The notes: generated by a model from the letters alone, not told the origin. 64,000 nucleotides of DNA from an uncultured Candidatus Saccharibacteria bacterium (GCA_947169915.1 CAMVRN010000001.1:89584-153583); one strand, 5' to 3'; positions 21,639 to 30,759 are shown, counted from the first letter of the stretch. Numbers and translations are program-made.

Positions 21639-22360
21639 TGCAATTCACCTCCAGTTGCAATTGATACAAAAGCATCTTCAAAGTTTTTAGCCTTAGTCTT
21701 TTTTATTAACTCCTCTGAAGTTCCAATATCAACAAGGCTACCATTTGCCATTATGCCAATTCTATCTGATAAATTTTCAGCTTCTTCCATATAATGTGTC
21801 GTTAAAATAATTGTTATTTTGCTTTTTAATGAATTAATAATTTTCCATAATTCCTTTCTTGCAATAACATCTAATCCCAATGTAGGTTCATCTAAAAATA
21901 ATATTTTTGGATTGTTTATCAAACTTATTGCAACGGATACTTTTCTCTGCCATCCACCAGATAATGTTTTTGTTCTTCTATTTAATACTTCATCAAGTTT
22001 GAATTGCTTAATGAGCTCACTAATCTTTTTTTCTTTGTCTTTTATTTGATAAACTCCAGCCATAAATTCTAAATTTTCTTTTATGGTTAGGTTTGGAGCA
22101 ATAGCAGTTTCTTGTGGTGAAACATTTAGTATAGATTTTATCTTGTAGACATCTTTTTTCATATCCATGCCAAGGATTTTAATACTTCCAGAGGTTGGCA
22201 ATATTAATCCTGACAACATTTTTATTGTCGTAGTTTTTCCAGCACCATTAGTTCCTAAAAGTGCAAATATTTCACCTCGTTTAATAATTAAATCAATTTC
22301 ATTTACGACTATTTTATCTTTAAATTTTTTTGTTAACTTTTTTGTTTTAATCGCAATCAT
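21635..22360 (-). CDS. ABC transporter ATP-binding protein
   Basis: GTNGAGKTTTIKMLSGL, LSGGWQRKVSVAISLI, FLDEPTLGLD. Confidence 0.93.
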   Translation of the reverse strand: MIAIKTKKLTKKFKDKIVVNEIDLIIKRGEIFALLGTNGAGKTTTIKMLSGLILPTSGSIKILGMDMKKDVYKIKSILNVSPQETAIAPNLTIKENLEFMAGVYQIKDKEKKISELIKQFKLDEVLNRRTKTLSGGWQRKVSVAISLINNPKILFLDEPTLGLDVIARKELWKIINSLKSKITIILTTHYMEEAENLSDRIGIMANGSLVDIGTSEELIKKTKAKNFEDAFVSIATGGELQ

Positions 22361-22563
22361 TGTTTATTATCTCCTTTTGGGAATACTTTATCAGACAAAT
22401 CTTCAATTGCATCTGCTTTTAATAGCGCAATACCTTTTTCTTTATCACATAGTACGATAATAGAATCCCCAGAATTAATATCAAACATATCCCTTGCTTC
22501 TTTTGGGATTACAATTTGTCCTTTTTCTCCGACTTTAGCAATACCTACAAATTTATCTTTCAT
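22357..22563 (-). CDS. AbrB/MazE/SpoVT-type DNA-binding regulator
   Basis: 68 aa; VGIAKVGEKGQIVIPKEARDMFDINSGDSIIVL swapped-hairpin signature. Confidence 0.9.
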   Translation of the reverse strand: MKDKFVGIAKVGEKGQIVIPKEARDMFDINSGDSIIVLCDKEKGIALLKADAIEDLSDKVFPKGDNKQ

Positions 22564-22576
22564 ATAAGCCTCTTCT

Positions 22577-22596
22577 AAGTATAACTAGTTATACTT
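22577..22596. promoter_or_regulatory. Perfect 20-bp palindrome (putative operator) upstream of the AbrB-like gene
   Basis: aagtataactagttatactt; -10 attata (complement TATAAT) at 22607-22612 and TTTACT -35 at 22630-22635 on minus strand, 17-bp spacer. Confidence 0.65.
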
Positions 22597-22770
22597 TTCA
22601 TACTTTATTATACGCTTATTATTCTTAATAGTAAACATATTGAGAACCCGAAGTGTTACGGGCTTTGCAATCTAAAAATTAACCCCAAAATCTGAGATGA
22701 CACAGCACAAGCGCTTATAAGATAATATTCAGGATTACAACAAAATAAGGTCTCCTAGAGCCTTAGATTT

Positions 22771-22800
22771 TGGTGCGAGCGAAGAAACTTTTGACTCTCG
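22771..22800 (-). repeat. Diverged copy of the 3' end of the tRNA-Gly gene
   Basis: tggtgcgagcgaagaaacttttgactctcg versus tRNA 3' end tggtgcgaatgaagagactctaactctcg. Confidence 0.5.
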
Positions 22801-22856
22801 CAACGAAGTCCGAGAGTTAGTCGATAAAAAAACGGCTTGTTGGAGCCGAATTGATG

Positions 22857-22933
22857 TGGTGCGAATGAAGAGACTCTAACTCTCGACCTCTTCCTTGGCA
22901 AGGAAGCGCTCTAAACAACTGAGCTACATTCGC
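22857..22933 (-). tRNA. tRNA-Gly(GCC)
   Basis: Cloverleaf; anticodon stem CTTCC/GGAAG with loop TTGCCAA; acceptor GCGAATG/CATTCGC; CCA encoded. Confidence 0.9.
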
Positions 22934-23000
22934 ACGCGGTGCTTGCGCTCAGTTGTTTAGTCTGTCTTTGATTTGGCTCGGGCTTATGCCCTCGGACAGG

Positions 23001-23020
23001 AACTGAGCTACATTCGCACG
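23001..23020 (-). repeat. Duplicate of the 5' end of tRNA-Gly (acceptor + D-arm start)
   Basis: aactgagctacattcgcacg identical to 22917-22936. Confidence 0.85.
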
Positions 23021-23083
23021 TAGTTGTGTTTGTTATTATAACAAAGGGTGGTAAAAATAGCAAGTTTTTAATAAAATTGTACT

Positions 23084-23521
23084 ATGCGTAAGCTAATTCT
23101 TTTGATTTTGGTTTTTGGTTTAGGCTTTTTGCTCTGTTATACCATTTTTGTTAATCCTGATTGGTTTAAGAATGGCTTTCACAAAGCAAAAATTGCTGCG
23201 AATGACTGCGATGCGATTGTTGAAGAGATAGAAAAGTATGATTGGGATGCGAAGCTTGCGACCGCAATTATGAAAGCCGAAAGCAAGTGCGATGTGAATT
23301 CCAAAGGTGATACGGATTTAGTTTTTCAGGAGAATGGGCGTGAATATGGTTATTCTGTCGGGGCTTTTCAGGTGCGAATTATACCAGGGCGGGAGGACTG
23401 CGATACTTACGAGTTAAAGAAAAATGTACAATGCGCATACAATATCTATATCAAAGCAGAGCGCGAGTTTACAGATTGGTCAATGTTCAATAACGGAAAA
23501 TACAAAGAATATCTGGAATAA
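23084..23521 (+). CDS. Small lytic transglycosylase-like exported protein
   Basis: TM/signal; WDAKLATAIMKAESKCDVNSKGD...YGYSVGAFQVRI (SLT-like). Confidence 0.6.
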   Translation: MRKLILLILVFGLGFLLCYTIFVNPDWFKNGFHKAKIAANDCDAIVEEIEKYDWDAKLATAIMKAESKCDVNSKGDTDLVFQENGREYGYSVGAFQVRIIPGREDCDTYELKKNVQCAYNIYIKAEREFTDWSMFNNGKYKEYLE

Positions 23522-23568
23522 AAAGTACCCCCGCCGTAAGGCGAGGGTTTTTGGGGGGAGGGAGGGGT

Positions 23569-25725
23569 TTAAATGCCCAGGAACTGGAAGAAATAGTAAT
23601 GGGCAAAAATGGGGGCAAGCATAATGCCCAGCGTGCCGACGATTTTCATGAAAATGTCGATGCATACGGCAACGACGTCTTTCATCCAGTCGCCCATGGT
23701 GTCGCCAACTACGGCGGCATCGTGAGCCATGTTGTAGAGTTCCGTTCCAGGTTCATAGCCTTTGACTAGGGCTGCTTCAAACCGTTTCTTACCGTTGTCG
23801 GCAAGACCGCCGGCGTTACTGAAGTAAATTGCACCTACAAGGCCAACCGGAATCAATCCACTAAGGAAACCGCCCAAGGTCTTCATGCCGAAAGTAAGGC
23901 CAAGGAAGATGGTGGCACCAACAGCGAGAGCGACCGGCGTAATCATCTTTCTGATTGCATTTTCGGTAGCAATCTTGATACAGGCTTTGTAGTCGGGTTC
24001 CTTTTTTCCGTCGACGACGTCCTGGTCTTTGAACTGTTTCCTGCACTCAGCAGCCATATCATCGGCAGCGTCGAGCGTGTATTTCGCAAGCAGACCGCAG
24101 AAGGTGCCCATAAGCCCGGCGCCGAGAAGCAGACCGAGCATTACGTTACCGTTGAGTAAGTCGAGAACCAATTCTCCACCAGCCTTCATTAATGTCGAAG
24201 TCTGCGAGAGAACGACGGCTGCAGCGGAACCAATAGCAAACCCTTTACCAACAGCTGCGGTGGAGTTACCAGTGCCGTCATTTTTGTCTGTAATAACACG
24301 TACTTTCGGCGGCAAGTGACATCCTTCGGCAATGCCGCCGGCATTGTCAGAAATAGGTCCAAATGCATCAGCACTGATTGGTTGCGCAACAAAGCAGAGC
24401 ATACCAAGTGCCATGACAGCTTGTCCATAAGGTCCGCCAATCAGCCAAGCAAGCCAAGAAAGGATTGCGACGACGGCAATTTCCGGGAAACATGAAATCC
24501 AACCGGCAGCTTGCGCGAATGATGCGTAAAGCGCCGAGCCTTGTTTAGCTTTTTCGGTTGCTAAGATACACCACTTGCTTTCGAGGTCGGTAAAGTGTTG
24601 AGCGATAAAACCAATCAACACGCCCGCAACAATACCGCAAACTGTGCTAACAAACGGCGATGCCCAGCCAAGTTTAAACTCAGTGGGCAAAGTAGGCTGA
24701 TTGCTGAACAGGAGCAGCGAAGCGATAAAGCTAGCAACGATAGCGCCACCGGCCGCAATAAACATGGACATGTTCAGCTGGCTCTTCGGGCTCTTGCTAA
24801 TTTTAACGTTCGAAGCGTAAATTAGGCCGATAAGACTACTAATGAGTCCCGCTACAGACATGATAATCGGGAAGGCAACTGTGATGGTTAACATTTCCGG
24901 ATTACCGATGAGCCCATATGCGTTGATAGCAGTGACGATAGCGGTGACTGGCGTAGCTGTGAAGCTTTCGCCGAGGTCAGCCTGGTTACCATCGATGTCA
25001 TTAACGTTATCGCCAACCTGGTCTGCGATACTGGCGGGGTTGCGGGGGTCGTCTTCATCAAAATGCATGAAAACTTTACCAATCAAATCCGCACCGATAT
25101 CGGCAGCTTTGGTATAGATACCGCCAGGCACACGACAGAACATCGCGACCACGGACCAACCTAAGGAATAGGCAGTCAGACGCGTAGCTATGGGGATAAC
25201 TGCTGCTGTTGAAAGGATGCCGTGCCCGGAGGCTGTCGCATCGATGCCAGAAAGCATTGCGACGATAATCAGTCCAAGCACTGATGTGGAGTGAACAATC
25301 AATCCGCAAATCTTGCTTCCCTTCAGTGTAGTATTAACTGTTCTGGTCGTTGCGACGTTCTCATCTTCGTCAATATTGGCAAGGGCAGTGGCAGTCGCAC
25401 GTACATTTGTGTATGTGCCGACGCTCATACCGACAATGACGGAGATAGATGTGCATATAAGGCCTGCTAGGAATGCTAGACCGCCGGCTGTTTCTACGAA
25501 GAGGCTAAGCAAGATAGCAATACCAATCGCAACAGGCACGATGACCTTGAATATAGATTTGGTAAAGACCTTGGAGCCTTCGCGGATGCGTTCGGCCATG
25601 ATAGACATACCGGTTTCTTTTGGGCCTTCGCTTAACCGTTTGACACCTTGATATTCGCGGAACATGTATGCTCCGACGAACGCAATGACGACCAATGAGA
25701 CGTAGTAGATGGGGCCAAGTTGCAT
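23569..25725 (-). CDS. hppA: Membrane-bound ion-translocating pyrophosphatase
   Basis: ~718 aa polytopic; DPRNPASIADQVGDNV, GNSTAAVGKGFAIGSAA, DAFGPISDNAGGIAE; SD-preceded ATG at 25725. Confidence 0.93.
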   Translation of the reverse strand: MQLGPIYYVSLVVIAFVGAYMFREYQGVKRLSEGPKETGMSIMAERIREGSKVFTKSIFKVIVPVAIGIAILLSLFVETAGGLAFLAGLICTSISVIVGMSVGTYTNVRATATALANIDEDENVATTRTVNTTLKGSKICGLIVHSTSVLGLIIVAMLSGIDATASGHGILSTAAVIPIATRLTAYSLGWSVVAMFCRVPGGIYTKAADIGADLIGKVFMHFDEDDPRNPASIADQVGDNVNDIDGNQADLGESFTATPVTAIVTAINAYGLIGNPEMLTITVAFPIIMSVAGLISSLIGLIYASNVKISKSPKSQLNMSMFIAAGGAIVASFIASLLLFSNQPTLPTEFKLGWASPFVSTVCGIVAGVLIGFIAQHFTDLESKWCILATEKAKQGSALYASFAQAAGWISCFPEIAVVAILSWLAWLIGGPYGQAVMALGMLCFVAQPISADAFGPISDNAGGIAEGCHLPPKVRVITDKNDGTGNSTAAVGKGFAIGSAAAVVLSQTSTLMKAGGELVLDLLNGNVMLGLLLGAGLMGTFCGLLAKYTLDAADDMAAECRKQFKDQDVVDGKKEPDYKACIKIATENAIRKMITPVALAVGATIFLGLTFGMKTLGGFLSGLIPVGLVGAIYFSNAGGLADNGKKRFEAALVKGYEPGTELYNMAHDAAVVGDTMGDWMKDVVAVCIDIFMKIVGTLGIMLAPIFAHYYFFQFLGI

Positions 25726-26051
25726 AGGAATCTCTCCCTTCAAAAAATGTTAAGGTCCTTCTAGAGTTATCTAGATGAGTGAGTTTTTCTCACGTAAGGC
25801 ACACACCCTCCCTAATGTGCATCTTGGAGATTATAACACTTACCTCTAAAAAGTGCCAGCATAAGCTGGTTCGGAGATTAAAAAAGAACACCCTTTCGGG
25901 TATTCTATCGAATGCGTCAAATGTGTGTTTCTGCGTTATTACTGATACGTAGGGGGTATTTTACACGATTCCAATTTTTCTGGCTACGTGTCATTTTTCG
26001 CCATGGAACGATTAGAATGACATGTTATGCTTGCTTAATAAGCAAATTAGA

Positions 26052-26588
26052 TTACTGATTATCGATGCTTCGCTCGATTGTCCGTTTTACGCGAGAGAAG
26101 ATTTGCTCGTCCGTTAGTTCAAGAAATTGCCTTGACCTGACCAGCGGAAAGTTTGCTTCTTTAAATATGCGTTCGACCTCTTGGTCTCGCTTATAACGGG
26201 AAGTCGAGTTGTGCGTATAGTCATCAATTTCTATAGCACAGACCGGTCGCAGTGTCTCCTTGTTCATCAAAACAAAATCAACTGATTTTCCGTTGATATG
26301 CATAAATGCCCATTGTTTGTTTTCTCCAGATGATTCATGGTCGAACAATGCCGAGAGATGAACTTGCGGAATGACATAATATTTTTTTCCGAAAATTCGT
26401 TCCAATACCCTGAAGCATGCCTCTTCGCGGGAAGTCATCAGGTGCTCCTTAGCGGCGTATTTATAAAGGCTATATCTGTCCTCTAAAGATGACTTTTTAG
26501 TCCGCTCGTGGTTTTCTATAAGTAATACGATGACTGCCGCTAGAATAATTGCAGCTATACAAATCACAAAAATCTGGAGCATGTTCAT
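26052..26588 (-). CDS. DUF2726-type (PD-(D/E)XK-like) membrane-anchored protein
   Basis: FRVLERIFGKKYYVIPQVHLSALFDH...KSVDFVLMNKETLRPVCAIEIDDYTHN. Confidence 0.75.
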   Translation of the reverse strand: MNMLQIFVICIAAIILAAVIVLLIENHERTKKSSLEDRYSLYKYAAKEHLMTSREEACFRVLERIFGKKYYVIPQVHLSALFDHESSGENKQWAFMHINGKSVDFVLMNKETLRPVCAIEIDDYTHNSTSRYKRDQEVERIFKEANFPLVRSRQFLELTDEQIFSRVKRTIERSIDNQ

Positions 26589-26653
26589 ATTTATCAGATT
26601 ATAACATACATCATTCTACTTGTTGCTAGACAGAAGCACTGCTAAATAGGCAA

Positions 26654-26867
26654 TTAATTCGGTTTCTTCTTATAACGATCGAGTTGAAGAAGCAAAACGC
26701 TTGCGCAACAGAGAAAGCCAACAGCTGTTGAAGCGATTCCTAAATAATAAAACGGCCAATGTATTGTTTCTGTCTCAATCACTAGAGTCCAAGAACCAAT
26801 AATCTGACCGGCTTGGCACAATCCTATCCCGCCAAGAACCATTAAAAGGTGTTTTTGAAATCTTTCC
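26654..26867 (-). CDS. Small hypothetical membrane protein
   Basis: Short ORF with two hydrophobic segments; likely start MERFQKH preceded by AAGGAGC. Confidence 0.5.
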
Positions 26868-26950
26868 ATTTTTGCTCCTTGTTGATTCACATCATATATT
26901 ATAGCATAAGCATTGTGCCTTACTCTTGCACAAGCACATCGGCAGAAACA

Positions 26951-27081
26951 CATCTACAGAGTTTGATATCAAGACTTGGCATGCTACAGTCGAATACGCA
27001 ACGATAATGCCAAACAAAACAATCGTCTTTCACTTCAGAAATGAAAACGAAGAAACCGTGAAGTTGGAAGAAGCACAATAA
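26951..27081 (+). pseudogene. C-terminal remnant of a large serine recombinase
   Basis: Start-less frame ...STEFDIKTWHATVEYATIMPNKTIVFHFRNENEETVKLEEAQ* resembling the tail of transposon-type serine recombinases. Confidence 0.5.
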
Positions 27082-27385
27082 AGCGGAGTGACGGCTTACG
27101 GTCACATGCACAATAAGGGCTCGCTACGGCGGGCTCTTTCTATGGCGTAATAACAAAAGAAGAGTTCGAGCAAAATGCTCTTACTTATACCTTATCGTGT
27201 AAAACAGGTGGGCAGTTTACACGATTTGCCAGAAAACATAAATGTGTCATTTATTGCATTTTGTATCGTTTACAGTAAAAAACATTCGCATTCAGGACGA
27301 GAAACATTTCCCCAAAAAACTTCAAAGCCCCTGATTAACAGGGGTTTTGAAGCGCGTAATAACGTATCATTATTACACATGTTTC

Positions 27386-27461
27386 TGGTGGCTCCGGTCG
27401 GACTTGAACCAACGACACAAGGCTCTTCAGGCCTCTGCTCTACCAACTGAGCTACAGAGCC
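27386..27461 (-). tRNA. tRNA-Phe(GAA)
   Basis: Cloverleaf; anticodon loop CTGAAGA; acceptor GGCTCTG; CCA encoded. Confidence 0.93.
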
Positions 27462-27504
27462 ACACGTAGGTTTATTTTATCACAAGATATGGTAAAATAA
27501 AAGT

Positions 27505-28800
27505 ATGAAAAAGCTAAATACTTCCCCAATTTCTGGCATGCAGGAGCTTTTGCCCAAAGAGCAGGCCATTTTTAATAACTATAAAGAAACTATCCGGGAA
27601 GTATACCGTCATCATGGTTTTTTGGAGATTGAGACTCCAACTATCGACCGCGCGGAAATATTGTTCGCAAAAGCTGGTGGAGATACAGAAAAGCAAATCT
27701 ATAAAGTTATCAAGACCGAGGAAGCTGCAGACGATGCCGACCAAGCGCTCCGTTTTGACCATACTGTTCCTCTAGCGAGATATGTAGCAGAGCACGAAAG
27801 CAACCTCAGCTTCCCGTTCAAGGTGACGCAAGTGGGACGCAATTTCCGTGGTGAGCGGGCGCAAAAAGGGCGTTTCCGCGAGTTTTATCAATGCGATGTT
27901 GACATTATTGGACGCAATACTCTAGCGGCTGAAAACGATGCAGAAGTAATTTTGACGCTTAATGAGGCGCTTGAGGGGTTGAATTTGCCTGAACGACTAG
28001 TGCGAGTCTCTAACCGAAAGATTCTAGCTGGGTTCTTAGATGAGTTAAATCTGCAGGAGGTAGCGAAAGAAATTCTTTCCATCATTGACCACGCCGAGAA
28101 AGTTGAACCAGAAAAAGTGAAGGCTTGGTTGACCGAACTCAACATTGGCGAGGAGAGAGTAGCACAAGTGTTGGAGTTTATTGAGATTTCTGGAGATGCG
28201 GATACAGTTACGCGAAAGTTAAAGGCGTTTGGTTTTGCGAGCGAGAAGTTTAATGAAGGTGTGGAAGAATTGGCCTTAGTACTTCGTACGCTTTACGGAC
28301 AAGGGTTACACGATTCTGCGATTGGTGACATGAAAATCGTACGCGGGCTAGATTATTATACCGGTACAGTGTTTGAGACGATTATTCCCTCTCGAAAAGA
28401 GATTGGCTCGATTTGCTCGGGTGGGAGATATGAGAATTTGGCCGAACTGTACAGCGACCAAAAGTTCCCAGGAGTTGGTGGCTCAATTGGTTTGACACGA
28501 CTCTTCTTCTTGATGAGTGAGTTCGGGATGATAAAGGGTGATTCCGAAAAACCAGTGGACTATGCGATTATCCCATTTGACTCAACCGAGCGAGAGTATT
28601 GTTTCAAATTTGCTGAGCGCGTACGCGAAAAAGGGTTCAAAGTCGACTTGGTTTGGAGTGATAAAAAACTGGGCGATAAGCTAAAGTATGCAGCAAGCGT
28701 AGCAAAATACGGTATTGTGTTAGGCGAAAACGAAATTCGTTCCGGTGAGTTCATAGCGAAAGACTTCGAGACGGGTGAACAGACTCCGTTCGTATTATAA
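27505..28800 (+). CDS. hisS: Histidyl-tRNA synthetase
   Basis: Full length 431 aa; class II motifs; IVRGLDYYTGTVFE, GSICSGGRYENL. Confidence 0.96.
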   Translation: MKKLNTSPISGMQELLPKEQAIFNNYKETIREVYRHHGFLEIETPTIDRAEILFAKAGGDTEKQIYKVIKTEEAADDADQALRFDHTVPLARYVAEHESNLSFPFKVTQVGRNFRGERAQKGRFREFYQCDVDIIGRNTLAAENDAEVILTLNEALEGLNLPERLVRVSNRKILAGFLDELNLQEVAKEILSIIDHAEKVEPEKVKAWLTELNIGEERVAQVLEFIEISGDADTVTRKLKAFGFASEKFNEGVEELALVLRTLYGQGLHDSAIGDMKIVRGLDYYTGTVFETIIPSRKEIGSICSGGRYENLAELYSDQKFPGVGGSIGLTRLFFLMSEFGMIKGDSEKPVDYAIIPFDSTEREYCFKFAERVREKGFKVDLVWSDKKLGDKLKYAASVAKYGIVLGENEIRSGEFIAKDFETGEQTPFVL

Positions 28801-28803
28801 ATC

Positions 28804-29373
28804 ATGCGCAATCATCTTCTCTCTCAACATTTTCTTCGTAGCCCAAAGCTAGCGTTGATGTTGATTGGACATTCGAATATCAAGAAACGCGACATGGTTC
28901 TTGAAATTGGTGCGGGGAGCGGAGTGATTACGAGTGCGCTTTCGAAGCGCTGCTCTAAAGTTATTGCAATCGAACCGGATGCGAAAACTGCTTCTCTTTT
29001 GAGAAAAAATCTCTCCCGACAAGGGATAGAAAATGTCGAGGTGATTGAGGAGGATTTTTTGGATTATGATTTATCAAGATTGCCGGAAGGATACAAAGTA
29101 TTCTCTAACCCGCCATTCCATCTGAGTTCAAAAATTGTTCATAAGCTAATCGAAAGCGAGAATAGACCGGCTAGTTTTTATCTCATTTTACAGAAACAGT
29201 TCGCCCTAAAACTCATTGCGACAGATAGACATTATACTTCACAGTTAGGTTATGAGCTTTTGGAGCAATACTCAACAAAAATCCGCCTGCCACTTCGACC
29301 GACGGATTTTACACCACCGCCAGCCGTGCCAACGGTGTTATTTGAAGCTAAATTACTTGAGACCCTCGTTTAA
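28804..29373 (+). CDS. rRNA adenine N6-methyltransferase family protein (Erm/KsgA-like), short form
   Basis: LSQHFLRSPKLALMLIGHSNIKKRDMVLEIGAGSGVITSAL, VFSNPPFHLSSKIVHKLI. Confidence 0.85.
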   Translation: MRNHLLSQHFLRSPKLALMLIGHSNIKKRDMVLEIGAGSGVITSALSKRCSKVIAIEPDAKTASLLRKNLSRQGIENVEVIEEDFLDYDLSRLPEGYKVFSNPPFHLSSKIVHKLIESENRPASFYLILQKQFALKLIATDRHYTSQLGYELLEQYSTKIRLPLRPTDFTPPPAVPTVLFEAKLLETLV

Positions 29374-30042
29374 CATTTGCTTGACTTCGGCCCACTCCCA
29401 GCTTGGGTCGAATCCACCTGTGGAAAACTTTCCAAAGGTGAAGTATGGGAGTCCGTTAGCGAAGTTGCTTGCTCTCATAGTATTGTCGTAAACAAGTGTG
29501 AGTGACGCCTCGTTTTCGTAACAATTAACGAAGCTGTCGCCGAGACCGATTTCTGTACCGATGTTTTTCCAGTAATCGGCTGTCATATCGGTAATCATCG
29601 GTGCAGTCTTTGAATAGCCGATGCCTTTTTCATAGTAATCGGTAAAGAGGTGGTTTACTGCTGCGTGATAGTAATCCCAGAATCGGTTCTCATTTGCGGC
29701 GCAATAAACAGCTTCAGCTGCTGGGCGAGAGTATTCGACTCCTGAACCTTCGTAAAGCATGTCTGTTACTCGGACCTCGTAGGCAATTTTGTTGTCAGCA
29801 AGATATTGCAAGAATTCCTCTTCGTTTTCCTGAATAGTACGAGCGTAGTAGTTACAGTATGGGCACATGATATCGGTGTAGACGATATAATGACGAGTGG
29901 CATGTTCGACGTCGCCAAGCGTCATGCTTTCGTTCCAAATCTTTCCACCAATATCGGCTGGGCGAGTGCTGCTGAAGATAAATAATCCTAAGAATAACGC
30001 GACGATGACGACGAGTATGACGGTCCTAACAACTTTGCTCAT
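29353..30042 (-). CDS. DsbA-like thioredoxin-domain protein, membrane anchored
   Basis: YIVYTDIMCPYCNYYARTIQE (CPYC) plus alpha-helical insertion; start MSKVVRTV with upstream AGGAGAAA. Confidence 0.85.
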   Translation of the reverse strand: MSKVVRTVILVVIVALFLGLFIFSSTRPADIGGKIWNESMTLGDVEHATRHYIVYTDIMCPYCNYYARTIQENEEEFLQYLADNKIAYEVRVTDMLYEGSGVEYSRPAAEAVYCAANENRFWDYYHAAVNHLFTDYYEKGIGYSKTAPMITDMTADYWKNIGTEIGLGDSFVNCYENEASLTLVYDNTMRASNFANGLPYFTFGKFSTGGFDPSWEWAEVKQMLNEGLK

Positions 30043-30703
30043 TATGTTTCTCCTTAAAATGTTCACTTTTGATTATAACATACGTTTCTAACCCAAGCTT
30101 TCTAAATACGAGGATGCCAATAATAATGGCAAGAATGTTTAGAACAAGAGAAATGGTTCCAGCAATGGCCGCCGCACCGCTTACTCCAGAAAGAAGTGTG
30201 CCTATTAGTGGGCTAAGGAGAGCAGTTTGGCAAGTTGGGCATCCAGACCCTAGAACAGCGAGACCCGCAACGATAGCGGAGGATTGTATTCCGCTCGAAT
30301 CGTCGGATTTCTTTTCTTTTGAATCTTTTTTAGCTTTCTTTTCTGTGCGCTTGTGTTTTGCAACAATAACAACAAGTGCGACAAGGATAGATTGCAAAAG
30401 GGTAAGGATGAAGGTTAGGATAAAATCACGGAAGTCACGCCCGACGCCAAAGATTTGAAGGAAAGCGTCGCCGATGATTTTAAAAGCACCGCCGAAGTTC
30501 CCGCTTCCGATAAAACTACCTATGAGCTTAAACGAAGTAAAGCCGGTAGCTGATAAAAGATTGATAATTATTCCAAAAATAACGAAGGTCAAGATGAATG
30601 CAATCCAGAAAGATTTTTTCTTGGTCGCAAGCAGTAATCCCCTTCCTGCTAAACCATATTCATCTAAAAACCTCGCAAAATTAAACCTTTTTTCTTTTGC
30701 CAT
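30026..30703 (-). CDS. Polytopic membrane protein with CPTC motif
   Basis: GSGCPTCQTALLSPLIGTLLSGVSG between TM helices; overlaps the dsbA-like gene start. Confidence 0.7.
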   Translation of the reverse strand: MAKEKRFNFARFLDEYGLAGRGLLLATKKKSFWIAFILTFVIFGIIINLLSATGFTSFKLIGSFIGSGNFGGAFKIIGDAFLQIFGVGRDFRDFILTFILTLLQSILVALVVIVAKHKRTEKKAKKDSKEKKSDDSSGIQSSAIVAGLAVLGSGCPTCQTALLSPLIGTLLSGVSGAAAIAGTISLVLNILAIIIGILVFRKLGLETYVIIKSEHFKEKHNEQSC

Positions 30704-30759
30704 GTAACTCCTGATTTACTTAACCATTATAGCATAAAAATTTGCGGTATAATGGGTGT

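Noticed and set aside
25741-25920. Possible riboswitch/leader upstream of the pyrophosphatase gene
   Set aside because: Some small hairpins are visible but no recognisable riboswitch consensus; not supportable without covariance search.
27175-27450. ORF ending ...LVAPVGLEPTTQGSSGLCSTN
   Set aside because: Antisense read-through of tRNA-Phe; a well-known spurious ORF type.
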